Source: Dehalococcoidia bacterium (GTDB lineage: Bacteria > Chloroflexota > Dehalococcoidia > Bin125). From it: 64,000 bases of DNA. The DNA lies in contig JAJDXE010000010.1 of NCBI GenBank assembly GCA_022825265.1, forward strand, positions 62,001 through 126,000, in the 5' to 3' direction. Each line of letters opens with the position of its first letter. Position 1 is the stretch's first letter. The notes beneath the pieces were generated by a model. The model had not been told where the DNA came from. It ran no database searches and saw only the letters and a list, made by a program, of their open reading frames with translations. Positions 1-8,444 of the stretch are shown here, piece after piece. The translations under genes and the position numbers were made by a program.

Positions 1-656
1 GGAGCGTGCAGCGAGACCGCCAGGTTGACGTGCGGATGATCCGTTGCCAGCCGTCGGATGTTCTGAGGAATCCCCACGGTCGAGACCGTAATCCGCCTCG
101 GAGACATCGCGAACCCATCAGGATCGGTCAGCCGCTCAATGGACTCGCTGACACTGCCATAGTTCGCCAGAGGCTCACCCATGCCCATGAACACCACATG
201 AGTGAGCTCGCGCCCCTCATCGCGAGCCCACGAGCGAGCCAGGATCGCCTGTCGCATGATCTCTCCGGCAGTCAGTTGACGCCGCAGCCCCTGCAGTCCG
301 GTCGCGCAGAACACGCAGCCCATCGCGCAGCCCGCCTGCGACGAGAGACACACCGTGTCGCGCGGCTGCGAGCGGATCAGCACCGTCTCAATCAGTTCAT
401 CGTCGCCAAGCCGCAAGAGCGCCTTGCTGGTCGAACCGTCCGATGATGTCTGAACCTCGACCGGCTCGCGATCCGACGAACTGACCTCAGAGAGCTGCTG
501 TCGAAGCTCCGTCGGCAAGTCCGACATCGACATCGGATCGATCGTCCCCCGCTGATACATCTGCCGCCAGATCTGCCGAGCTCGATACCCGGGCTGACCA
601 AGCGACTCCACAAGCTCGCCCAGCGCCGCCCGGTCCAGATCAAGCAGCTCAGTCAT
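1..656 (-). CDS. rlmN: 23S rRNA (adenine-2503-C2)-methyltransferase RlmN (3' end outside window)
   Basis: Radical-SAM enzyme that methylates C2 of A2503 in 23S rRNA (and A37 of some tRNAs). About 218 codons are visible; the C-terminus is cut by the window edge. I translated it directly from the minus strand. It starts at ATG 656-654, reading MTELLDLDRA. The 4Fe-4S/SAM motif CxxxCxxC lies at C110, C114 and C117 in the context QAGCAMGCVFCATG, followed by GEIMRQ and the GMGEP motif, all typical of RlmN. Its start overlaps the end of fmt by 8 nt, so the two are translationally coupled at the end of the yvcK-secG-fmt-rlmN run. Family assignment is firm; the second catalytic cysteine would lie outside the window. 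Confidence 0.93.
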   Translation of the reverse strand, partial: MTELLDLDRAALGELVESLGQPGYRARQIWRQMYQRGTIDPMSMSDLPTELRQQLSEVSSSDREPVEVQTSSDGSTSKALLRLGDDELIETVLIRSQPRDTVCLSSQAGCAMGCVFCATGLQGLRRQLTAGEIMRQAILARSWARDEGRELTHVVFMGMGEPLANYGSVSESIERLTDPDGFAMSPRRITVSTVGIPQNIRRLATDHPHVNLAVSLHA

Positions 657-1599
657 CAACAGAGCCAAACCGCTGACCCACCAGGTCCCGAGTCCCTCGC
701 GAGAATTCCTCCGCGCTCAGCTCCCGCTTCCCAGCACGCTGCAGCCGATTGACAGCAAGCACTCCCGATCCGGTCGCAACGTCGATCGTCTCGCCATCGC
801 CAAGAATCGTCCCCGGCTCATCCGACGACTCAACCTCCATCTCCACAGCTTCGGTAATCCGGATCGCCGACTTCCCCAGCGTCGTCGCCGCAGCCGGCCA
901 CGGAGTGTACGCCCGTACATGCCGAGCAATCTGAGCTGCGTCTGATGCCCAATCAATCCGCCCCTGCTGCTTCTTCACTCGACGAGCCCTCGTAGCCAGC
1001 GCCGAGTCCTGCGGTACGGGAGAAATCGAACCCTGAAGCCAATCCGGGATCGTCTCAAGCAGCAACTCCGCACCCATCCCAGCAAGCCGATCACTGAGCT
1101 CCCCCGCATGCTCCGAGGGTCCAACCGCAGTCGCCCGCTGGCGCAAGATGTCGCCCGTGTCCTCCGTCTCATCGACCAGCATGATCGTCACGCCCGTCTC
1201 TTCATCACCGTGCAAAATCGCAGCAGAAATCGGCGACGCCCCACGCCATCGAGGCAACAGCGAAGCATGAACGTTCAGCGTCCCATGCTTCGGCAAATCG
1301 AGAATCTCGACCGGGATGATCTGTCCATAGGCCGCGACAATCTGCAAGTCGGGCTTGAGGCTCGCAATCTGCGCAATCGCAGCCCCATCCCGCAGACGAG
1401 ACGGCTGCAGCGCCGGAATTCCGTGCTCAGCCGCAAGCTCCTTGACCGGCGGAGGCCGCAGCGACCTGCCCCGCCCCGCACGAGCGTCGGGCTGAGTTAC
1501 CACGGCGACCGGCCGGTAAGGACTCTCGATTAGCGCCCGCAGCGTGGGAACAGCGAAATCAGGCGATCCGTAGAAGAGGACTCGCGGAGGATCGGACAT
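649..1599 (-). CDS. fmt: Methionyl-tRNA formyltransferase
   Basis: Transfers a formyl group from 10-formyl-THF to initiator Met-tRNA. The protein has 316 aa, the usual family length. The N-terminal formyltransferase Rossmann domain opens with RVLFYGSPDFAVPTLRAL. The signature SLLPRWRGASPI and the downstream DETEDTGDIL segment mark the catalytic domain, and an OB-like C-terminal domain follows (from about residue 205). It starts at ATG 1599 after a 34-nt gap from secG. The last codons overlap the rlmN start, so fmt and rlmN are coupled. Nothing unusual in sequence. Confidence 0.96.
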   Translation of the reverse strand: MSDPPRVLFYGSPDFAVPTLRALIESPYRPVAVVTQPDARAGRGRSLRPPPVKELAAEHGIPALQPSRLRDGAAIAQIASLKPDLQIVAAYGQIIPVEILDLPKHGTLNVHASLLPRWRGASPISAAILHGDEETGVTIMLVDETEDTGDILRQRATAVGPSEHAGELSDRLAGMGAELLLETIPDWLQGSISPVPQDSALATRARRVKKQQGRIDWASDAAQIARHVRAYTPWPAAATTLGKSAIRITEAVEMEVESSDEPGTILGDGETIDVATGSGVLAVNRLQRAGKRELSAEEFSRGTRDLVGQRFGSVDD

Positions 1600-1633
1600 G
1601 GCGTTTGGCGTTGCGAACAGCTGTCGAGAGCAA

Positions 1634-1861
1634 TCAGACCTGCGTGGCCGCGATGCTCAGGCCAACGAAGACGAGCATCAAGACGATCGTGCCGCGAAAC
1701 AACGTGCGCTCCAGCCCGCGACGCGTCCGGTAGGACGATTCAGCCCCGGCGCCGCCGAAGATGTTGCCCAACCCCGCGCCTTTGGCTTGCAGGATCACCG
1801 CCGCAATCACGACCAGCGCGATCAGAATCTGTACGACGTTGAGAATCTCTGAAGTGTCCAC
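1634..1861 (-). CDS. secG: Preprotein translocase subunit SecG
   Basis: Small membrane subunit of the SecYEG translocon, 75 aa. Two hydrophobic segments (about residues 6-26 and 52-72) flank a cytoplasmic loop with the conserved QAKGAGLGN...FGG pattern typical of SecG. The start is GTG at 1861; no strong Shine-Dalgarno is visible, and yvcK ends 33 nt upstream. Sits between yvcK and fmt in one minus-strand run. Confidence 0.93.
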   Translation of the reverse strand: MDTSEILNVVQILIALVVIAAVILQAKGAGLGNIFGGAGAESSYRTRRGLERTLFRGTIVLMLVFVGLSIAATQV

Positions 1862-1894
1862 AGTTCAGTTGTACCTGAGTTCTCTACCTGGCGG

Positions 1895-3301
1895 TTATTC
1901 CGCAATCGTCACACGCTGCTGACGCCGAGGCCGCACCCCGGCCTCGCGACCCTCATGGTATGCCGTCATGATCGCATCGGCGAGCTTCTCACTGTCATGT
2001 CGATAGCGGTTGCCCGTGTCGACAATGTCCGCCTCAATGATCCGCAGCGTGTTGGCCACATCAGAACGGTCTCGACCATGCTCCACCCGGACCGGCTCCG
2101 ACTTCCAGCCCCGAGGCAACCGCGCCTTGCTGTTGCTGTTCGCGACCACTGCATCAAACGGCAGACCGCCAATGTGGTCGCCGATCACGCGAACGTGGTC
2201 CTGCACCGAGAAGTGGTCCGTCTCCCCATGCTGAGTCGCCACATTCGAGATGTACAGCTTCATCGCCGCCGACTCCTGAAACGCAACCCGCAGATCAGGA
2301 ACCAACAGGTTCGGCAACACCGACGTAAACAGCGAACCGGGACCGACCACGATCAGGTCGGCGTTGCGGATCGCATTCAGCGTCTCCGGATAAGCCGGCG
2401 GATGCATCGGTTCGAGGTTCAACTGGGCAATCCGCTGCCCGGCCTCGGTGATCGACGATTCCCCCCGAATCCGCTCACCATCCGCAGTGACCGCGGCAAG
2501 CCGAATGTTCTCCAGCGTCGACGGCAAGATCTTCCCCCGCACCGCCAGCACCCGACCCGTCTCGTGGATCGCCTCCTCCATCGACCCCGCCACATCGGAC
2601 ATCGCCACGATGAACAGATTGCCAAACGAGTGCCCCTCAAGCCCATTGCCCGAGCCCTCAGGGAATCGGTACTGGAACAGCCGGGTCATCAAAGGCTCGG
2701 CATCCGCCAGCGCCGCAATGCAGTTGCGCAGATCACCCGGCGGGATGATCCCCAGATCACGGCGCAGTCGGCCCGAGGATCCGCCATCGTCGGCCACGCT
2801 GACCACCGCCGAGAGATTGTCCGTATAGGCTTTCAGACCGCGCAGCAACACCGACAGTCCAGTCCCGCCGCCGATGCAAACGATCCGGATCCCGCGCCCC
2901 GCGAACCGCTGCCGATGCAGCAACTCGACCAATGGCTCCTCGACTCCCGCGCGGCTGTCCGAGGATCGGGCGGCGACGACCAATCCTGAGGTAAATTTGC
3001 CGATTCCGACGCCGACGCACAGAATGGCCAGCCCGATCAGCACCGCGCCGCGAACCGCATACGGCAGAAATTGCAAAGTGATGTAGTAGAACGCGTCCGG
3101 CAGCGTGACCGTCAGGTACAGCTCACGAGCCAGAAATGAAACGCCCAGACCCAACAACGCCATCCCGAACAGCAGCAGGACGAACCAGCGCTTGATCCCG
3201 ATGCCCGGGACAAGCCACCTGCGCAAGTGCCACTCGGCCTTCGCCCCGTTGCCATTGCCGGCCGACTCGGACGGCGCGATTCCTCGGGTCCGGCGGAACA
3301 T
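1895..3301 (-). CDS. yvcK: YvcK/CofD-like gluconeogenesis factor with N-terminal membrane anchor
   Basis: 468 aa. Residues from about 135 onward carry the YvcK/CofD-family nucleotide-sugar binding core: CIGGGTGLSVLLRGLK, then SVADDGGSSGRLRRDLG and PPGDLRNCIAALA. In other bacteria YvcK binds UDP-GlcNAc and affects cell shape and carbon use. The N-terminal ~110 residues add two membrane segments (about 39-65 and 83-106), so this version is tethered to the membrane. It resembles CofD (F420 synthesis) only by superfamily; the length, the anchor and the neighbours fit YvcK. Starts at ATG 3301. First gene of yvcK-secG-fmt-rlmN. Confidence 0.9.
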   Translation of the reverse strand: MFRRTRGIAPSESAGNGNGAKAEWHLRRWLVPGIGIKRWFVLLLFGMALLGLGVSFLARELYLTVTLPDAFYYITLQFLPYAVRGAVLIGLAILCVGVGIGKFTSGLVVAARSSDSRAGVEEPLVELLHRQRFAGRGIRIVCIGGGTGLSVLLRGLKAYTDNLSAVVSVADDGGSSGRLRRDLGIIPPGDLRNCIAALADAEPLMTRLFQYRFPEGSGNGLEGHSFGNLFIVAMSDVAGSMEEAIHETGRVLAVRGKILPSTLENIRLAAVTADGERIRGESSITEAGQRIAQLNLEPMHPPAYPETLNAIRNADLIVVGPGSLFTSVLPNLLVPDLRVAFQESAAMKLYISNVATQHGETDHFSVQDHVRVIGDHIGGLPFDAVVANSNSKARLPRGWKSEPVRVEHGRDRSDVANTLRIIEADIVDTGNRYRHDSEKLADAIMTAYHEGREAGVRPRRQQRVTIAE

Positions 3302-3403
3302 AACGCCACTATAGTGCCGCTCTCAGAGAAAGCGGTAACTTAGGCGCTGCAGAACGACTCCACATCCAATCTGGCCTCCGGCCAACTAGACAGGAACTCT
3401 GCA
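3302..3403. promoter_or_regulatory. Divergent intergenic region with palindromic -10-like box
   Basis: Separates yvcK (minus) from the first aldo/keto reductase (plus). The palindrome CACTATAGTG at 3307-3316 offers TATAGT on both strands. On the minus strand its last base is only about 6 nt from the yvcK ATG and no Shine-Dalgarno is visible, so a leaderless yvcK transcript is possible. No convincing -35 box was seen on either strand. A short CCGCT/AGCGG hairpin lies next to it. Candidate only. Confidence 0.3.
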
Positions 3404-4435
3404 ATGGAACAACGACGATTTGGCAACAGCGACCTGGTCGCCTCGGCGGTCGGATTCGGCACTTGGGAGATGAGCGGCAACATGTACGGTCACATCGACC
3501 GTACCGAAGCCGCCCGCGCCGTGAATATGGCCATCGACCGAGGCATCACCCTCTTCGACACCGCCGAGGTCTACGGCCCCAACCACTCCGAAGAACTGCT
3601 CGCCGAGGGACTCGGTAACCGACGCAACGAGGTCGTCTTGGTCACCAAGGTTGGTTTCGACTACAACGACGTGCCCCAGGTGATCGGTCTGAACTCGAAG
3701 AAAGACCACATCATCGAGCACACCGAGGGCTGCCTGCGGAGGCTCCAGACCGACTACGTCGACCTGATGCTGATCCACTGGCCCGACCACGACACCCCGT
3801 TCGACGAGACGATGGAAGGTCTGGAAGAGCTGAAGCAGGCCGGCAAGATCCGCCACTACGGCGTCTCCAACTTCAACATCGACATGATGGAAGAGTGCCA
3901 GCGCCACGGCACGATCGTCGCCAACCAGGTCGGCTACCACATGTTCGACCGGCGCATGGAGTCGCGGGTGCTGCCCTGGTGCATGGCCAACGGCGTCGGC
4001 TTCATGTCTTACGGATCGCTCGCCTTCGGCCTCCTCACCGCTGCCTTCAAGCCCGATCACGAGTTCGACGAGAGCGACTGGCGCGGCAACGGCGTCGCCT
4101 TCAACCTGCCGCTCTTCGAGCGCGAGCGCTTCAAGCAGGAAGTCGAGATCGCCAACCGCCTCGCCGAACTCGCCGACGGCTACGGCAAGACCTGCGCCCA
4201 GCTTGGCATCGCCTGGGTCCTCGACCACCCCGGCGTCAGTTGCGCCCTCGTCGGCATGCGCAACGAGCGCGAGCTCGAGGAAAACGTCGCCGCCACCGAC
4301 TGGAAGCTGACCGAGGAAATCCGCAGCGGCGTCAACCAGATCTTCGACGATGTCGGAGTCCCCACCTACCAGAACCTCGAGCAGGTCGTCCACGTCAATC
4401 GAGCCACCGGAGCCCGCCGAAGCATCCGCGACTGA
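3404..4435 (+). CDS. Aldo/keto reductase (first of a tandem pair)
   Basis: 343 aa, single TIM-barrel NADPH-dependent aldo/keto reductase. The AKR catalytic tetrad is visible as D52 and Y57 (FDTAEVYG), K82 (TKVGFDY) and H125 (LIHWPDHD). The C-terminal part has the usual GMRNERELEENV cofactor-binding segment. Starts at ATG 3404 behind CAGGAACTCTGCA. The next gene is a close paralogue, reading MEQRRFG(N/D)(S/T)DLVASAVGFGTWEMS in both. The substrate cannot be told from sequence. Confidence 0.9.
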   Translation: MEQRRFGNSDLVASAVGFGTWEMSGNMYGHIDRTEAARAVNMAIDRGITLFDTAEVYGPNHSEELLAEGLGNRRNEVVLVTKVGFDYNDVPQVIGLNSKKDHIIEHTEGCLRRLQTDYVDLMLIHWPDHDTPFDETMEGLEELKQAGKIRHYGVSNFNIDMMEECQRHGTIVANQVGYHMFDRRMESRVLPWCMANGVGFMSYGSLAFGLLTAAFKPDHEFDESDWRGNGVAFNLPLFERERFKQEVEIANRLAELADGYGKTCAQLGIAWVLDHPGVSCALVGMRNERELEENVAATDWKLTEEIRSGVNQIFDDVGVPTYQNLEQVVHVNRATGARRSIRD

Positions 4436-4446
4436 CAATTTCCCCG

Positions 4447-4511
4447 CTCCCCCTCGCAGGGGGAGCTGCCGAAAGCCTGCCCCGCACTTGATGCGGGGGC
4501 TGAGGGGGTCC
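4447..4511 (+). repeat. Dispersed palindromic 3'-gene element, copy R1 (with inserted hairpin module)
   Basis: Begins 11 nt after the stop of the first aldo/keto reductase. Stem CTCCCCC / GGGGGAG (4447-4453 / 4459-4465), then CTGCCGAAA, then an inserted hairpin module at 4475-4500 (GCCTGCCCCGC...GCGGGGGC), then GAGGGGGTCC. The backbone matches R2 (10904-10943) and R5 (34857-34900); the module matches R3 (11780-11806). No T-run follows the hairpin. Confidence 0.8.
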
Positions 4512-4563
4512 TTGGCCGGCATGGCCAGACGAACTACGCGAACATCAGTTGACGAGGACAACT

Positions 4564-5553
4564 ATGGAACAGCGACGATTCGGCGACACCGACCTGGTTG
4601 CCTCGGCCGTCGGCTTCGGCACTTGGGAGATGAGCACCACGATGTACGGCCACATCGACGTCGATGAGGCCGCCCGAGCCGTCAACATGGCGATCGACCG
4701 CGGCATCACCCTCTTCGACACCGCCGAGGTCTACGGCCCCTACCACTCCGAGGAACTGTTGGCCAAGGCGTTGGGCAATCGCCGCAATGACATCGTCCTC
4801 GTGACCAAGGTCGGCTTCGACTACGACGACACGCCGAAGGTGATCGGCCGCAACTCGAAGAAGTCCCACATCATCCAGCACACCGACGACTGCCTGCGCC
4901 GGCTCAACACCGACTTCGTCGACCTCATGCTGATCCACTGGCCCGATCACGACACGCCAATCGAGGAGACGATGGAGGGCCTGGAGGAACTCAAGCAGAG
5001 CGGCAAGATCCGCCACTACGGAGTCTCCAACTTCAACATCGACATGATGGAAGAGTGCGAGCAGTACGGCCACATCGCCGCCAACCAGGTCGGCTACAAC
5101 ATGTACGACCGGCGGATGGAATCGCGCGTGCTGCCCTGGTGTCAGGCCAACGGCGTCGGCTACATGGCCTACGGCTCGCTCGGCTTCGGTCTGCTCACCG
5201 GCGCCTTCACGACCGAGACCACCTTCGAGGAGGGTGACTGGCGGCGCAGCGGCATGGCCTTCAATCTGCCCCTCTTCCAGGACGAGCACTTCCGCAAGGA
5301 AGTCGAGGTCACCAACCGCCTCGTCCAGCTCGCCGACGGCTACAACAAGACCGTCGCCCAGCTCGCCCTCGCCTGGGTCCTCGACCATCCCGCCGTCTCC
5401 TGCGCCCTAGTCGGCATGAGAAACGAAAGAGAGCTTGAAGAAAACGTCGCCGCCACCGACTGGAAACTCACCGAAGAAATCCGAACCAACATCAACCAAA
5501 TCTTCGAAGAAGTAGGAGTCCCCACCTACCAGAACCACCCCCAGGCCATCTGA
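4564..5553 (+). CDS. Aldo/keto reductase (second of a tandem pair)
   Basis: 329 aa from ATG 4564, which has GAGGAC just upstream; a TTG five codons earlier (4549) is a poorer start because the paralogue begins at the same MEQRRFG. Same AKR tetrad as its neighbour: D52, Y57, K82, H125. The two proteins align along their whole length without large gaps, implying a tandem duplication. A palindromic repeat (R1) lies between them. Ends 20 nt from the convergent restriction-modification gene. Confidence 0.9.
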   Translation: MEQRRFGDTDLVASAVGFGTWEMSTTMYGHIDVDEAARAVNMAIDRGITLFDTAEVYGPYHSEELLAKALGNRRNDIVLVTKVGFDYDDTPKVIGRNSKKSHIIQHTDDCLRRLNTDFVDLMLIHWPDHDTPIEETMEGLEELKQSGKIRHYGVSNFNIDMMEECEQYGHIAANQVGYNMYDRRMESRVLPWCQANGVGYMAYGSLGFGLLTGAFTTETTFEEGDWRRSGMAFNLPLFQDEHFRKEVEVTNRLVQLADGYNKTVAQLALAWVLDHPAVSCALVGMRNERELEENVAATDWKLTEEIRTNINQIFEEVGVPTYQNHPQAI

Positions 5554-5573
5554 GGCGGGACGCGTACCAGCAG

Positions 5574-8438
5574 CTACTCCTGCTCGCCGACGCGCTCCTG
5601 ATTCAGCTTGAGCAACCGCTCCAGAATCTCATCATCCGACAGCTCCGTCGCCCACCCGTACGCGGCGAACACGGCCTTGTCCAGAGCCTCATGTGCGTCA
5701 TCAAGCCACACCGGTCGCCGGTTGTACAGACCCGTCATCGTCCGGTCCTGGAGAATGGACGGGTTGACTCCGGCGGGGTTGAGCCAGGCTTCACGCCGTT
5801 CGTCCAATGTCTTCGCGGCAACTGCAATGGCAGCCTGGTGACCTCGTTGCGACTCGCTCAGACTGGAATCGGGAGCATTCAACGGCCAGGGGAACGGGAA
5901 CGTGTTGAAACACTGCGTGTGCGGATATCTCCTGCTCCCATCCGCCAACCGCGTCCCTTGGGCACGCGCCCAAACTTCTTGAATTCGAGAATGGAGGACT
6001 CCGAAGGCATAGTCGTCTTGTCGGGCTATCGCCACAACAGTGGCGTCTGGCACGATTTCTGGTTCGAGCCACACAAAGAAGCGGTGTTTCGACGTGAGCG
6101 GAGTGGCCACGAACCGATCCAGAGGCTTGATAGCCTGTCGCATCGCAGGACGCCAACGTTGGTGAATCCACCAGCGCGATGCGAGCCGCTCTCCCTCGAG
6201 AGATTCGCGGTGCGGGCGGATGTGCTCTTTGGCGTACTCCCACGGTTCTTCATAGAGTGCCGCCTCGCGCCGATCGATGTCTTGACCAAAGTCGATAATG
6301 TGGTGTCCTCGTGGTCGTTGCGCGAGGTCGTGGGCGTTACGTACCGCAAAGATGACATCAGAGTTCGGCCGGCCATTGACATTGAGTGGTTCTCCGAGCA
6401 TTCGGCTTGCCACATCGTGCGCAATCTCGAAGGGTCCGTTGTACTGCACCCCGGTGAAAGCCAACCCAGCGTTCTCTTCCAGCTCGCTCGCTGATGCCAC
6501 GTACATGGCGCCCGCTGTGAGGTCTGGATTGATGCGTGCAACAGCGTCTCCGTCAAGAACCCGTGCACTCTCGCTGCCGTCATCCTGACCCACGATCGAG
6601 ATGCGAACAGCCGCCCCGTCATTGATCCACTCTTCATCTGAGTACGCGAAGAAGATCGCGCCCGATTCATCGACACGCTCCAACACCGGCCGGCTAAACG
6701 ATCCGCGAATGTTCTGCGTGGCCAGCAAGCCCGCTCGTCGCGCCGCGCCTTGCGCAATCTGCCGACGCGCCAGCTCATGCCAGTACACGCACAGGTCGAC
6801 CCGCCCGTCCAGATCATCCGCATACGCAGCGCGCAGCCGGTCCACATAGCGCTCTGACAGCTCTTGCCGCATCCGCTTCATACCCAGAAACGGCGGATTG
6901 CCAATCACGAACTCCGCATCGGGCCACTCCGCCCGCTTACCCTCTTTGCTGAGGATCGCATCGCGGCACTCGATCTGCTCAAGCTGACCGAGGATCGGTT
7001 CCGGCATCCGTTGCAGGCTTTGTTGCAGCGTCCACTGGATGTCCCCGATCCAGAGCGACAGGCGCGTCAGATCGACGGCGTACTGGTCAACGTCGATGCC
7101 GAGCACGTTGCCAGGGCCGACGCGGCGCTTCATCCCGTGGATGTTGAACGTCTGGTTGGCGTAGCTGATCAGATCCTGTTCCAGTTGCTTGAGTTCGCGC
7201 ATGGCGACGTAGAGGAAGTTGCCCGATCCGCAGGCAGGGTCGAGCACACGCACGTTGGCGAGCCGATCGTGGAACCTGCGGATACGTCCCTCCGGAGAGT
7301 CGGGATCCGGTTCGTCAAGGCTGAGCTTGCCGTTCCCTCCGTAGGGCGGCGGCGAACCCTCGGAAACTCCAGACTCAACGTCAAGAGCCTCTCGCAGCTC
7401 AGCGAACTCGCGCCTCAGTGGACGCAGGACCACCGGTTCAACGACGCGCATGATGTTGTCCGGGTCCGTGTAATGCGCGCCAAGCTGGGAACGGCGGTTC
7501 GGGTCCAGGCCGCGTTCGAACAGCGTCCCGAAGATCGCCGGTTCGATCCGCGACCAGTCGAGTTCCGCAGTCTCCAGCAAGATGTTGACCAGGTCCGCTG
7601 TCAACGTGAAGGTCTCCTTGGCGGCGGAGCCGTCGAACAGGCCGCCGTTGAACCAGGGCGTCGGATACGGTCCGAAATCAGGAATGTCCTGCCGCGACAT
7701 GGCCTCAAAGACTGCGCTGAGTTGCTTGCGCGAGCGTGACGGATCGAGGCGTAAGAACGACAGCGTCAGCGTGATCGGTTCGTGCGCGTTTCGGTCAGTG
7801 TCGCGGAACAGTCCGATGCTCTCGGCGAAGAAGCAGAAAATCAGACGATTGAGAAACCTGGCGACCATGTTGGGGTCGTGATCGAGATCGCGCAATGCCT
7901 GAGCGACCTCGCCGAATTTCGCGGCGGCTGTCTCGGTGATGTAGCGAGGGTCCCGGTTTGGATGCAGCGCTTCCGGATTGCGAAACACGTCCCGAAGCAG
8001 GTTCACGTAGTACGTCGGGTTGTCGCCCATGTCCTTGAGCGTGAACGAGATGACCCGCGGTTCGGTGTTGGTGAAGTTGGTGTGGACCTCAAACCGATTC
8101 ATATCGCAGACCACGAGCAGCGGCGGATTGTCCAACCCCTCGCGGTAACCGAGCAGTTGCTCATACGCGGCCGTCAAGTCCTTGTTCTTGCCCTTGTACT
8201 CCCAGCCGAAGCAGCCCTGCTTGCGCACGTCCGCTTGCCCCATCGAGCCGTCGGGCCGCTTCACGCCCTTCTCAAACGCGTACGAAACACCTTCAGGATC
8301 GGCCTCGATCGGGTTCTCGACGCCAAGAACAGCGCACAGGTCGATGAAGTGCGATTGCGCGGCTTGCGTTTCCCCGGCGCTGACGTTGCGCCACTTGGCG
8401 ACGAACTCATCCACCGTCATCGTCGGCTCAGACGGCAT
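5574..8438 (-). CDS. Single-chain type IIL (MmeI-like) restriction endonuclease-methyltransferase
   Basis: 954 aa. The N-terminal domain carries a PD-(D/E)xK-type site: D70, then E80-Y81-K82, the same D-x9-ExK spacing as MmeI. A helical region follows, then motif X (GAHYT, 320-324), the SAM-binding motif I (DPACGSGNF, 400-408) and the catalytic motif IV NPPF (514-517) of an N6-adenine (gamma-type) methyltransferase. The C-terminal ~300 residues would be the target-recognition domain. Such enzymes (usually ~900-1000 aa) cut and methylate with one polypeptide. The start at ATG 8438 lies 6 nt after the gatB stop. No separate methylase, nuclease or specificity gene is near. A BREX PglX-type methyltransferase was considered, but it lacks this nuclease motif. 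Recognition site unknown. Confidence 0.85.
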   Translation of the reverse strand: MPSEPTMTVDEFVAKWRNVSAGETQAAQSHFIDLCAVLGVENPIEADPEGVSYAFEKGVKRPDGSMGQADVRKQGCFGWEYKGKNKDLTAAYEQLLGYREGLDNPPLLVVCDMNRFEVHTNFTNTEPRVISFTLKDMGDNPTYYVNLLRDVFRNPEALHPNRDPRYITETAAAKFGEVAQALRDLDHDPNMVARFLNRLIFCFFAESIGLFRDTDRNAHEPITLTLSFLRLDPSRSRKQLSAVFEAMSRQDIPDFGPYPTPWFNGGLFDGSAAKETFTLTADLVNILLETAELDWSRIEPAIFGTLFERGLDPNRRSQLGAHYTDPDNIMRVVEPVVLRPLRREFAELREALDVESGVSEGSPPPYGGNGKLSLDEPDPDSPEGRIRRFHDRLANVRVLDPACGSGNFLYVAMRELKQLEQDLISYANQTFNIHGMKRRVGPGNVLGIDVDQYAVDLTRLSLWIGDIQWTLQQSLQRMPEPILGQLEQIECRDAILSKEGKRAEWPDAEFVIGNPPFLGMKRMRQELSERYVDRLRAAYADDLDGRVDLCVYWHELARRQIAQGAARRAGLLATQNIRGSFSRPVLERVDESGAIFFAYSDEEWINDGAAVRISIVGQDDGSESARVLDGDAVARINPDLTAGAMYVASASELEENAGLAFTGVQYNGPFEIAHDVASRMLGEPLNVNGRPNSDVIFAVRNAHDLAQRPRGHHIIDFGQDIDRREAALYEEPWEYAKEHIRPHRESLEGERLASRWWIHQRWRPAMRQAIKPLDRFVATPLTSKHRFFVWLEPEIVPDATVVAIARQDDYAFGVLHSRIQEVWARAQGTRLADGSRRYPHTQCFNTFPFPWPLNAPDSSLSESQRGHQAAIAVAAKTLDERREAWLNPAGVNPSILQDRTMTGLYNRRPVWLDDAHEALDKAVFAAYGWATELSDDEILERLLKLNQERVGEQE

Positions 8439-8444
8439 CCCACA

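Noticed and set aside
1955..2989. Plus-strand open frame opposite yvcK
   Set aside because: Arg/His/Gln-rich, no motif, fully inside a recognised gene.
1895..3301. CofD (F420 biosynthesis) for the yvcK gene
   Set aside because: Length, N-terminal membrane segments and the GGGTGLS/DDGGSSGRLR motifs fit YvcK.
3386..4561. Long antisense frame (391 codons) opposite the first aldo/keto reductase
   Set aside because: Val/Asp/Gly-rich shadow of a strongly biased gene; the same shadow occurs opposite the paralogue.
5574..8438. BREX/PglX methyltransferase
   Set aside because: The N-terminus has an MmeI-type D-x9-ExK nuclease and no other BREX gene is nearby.
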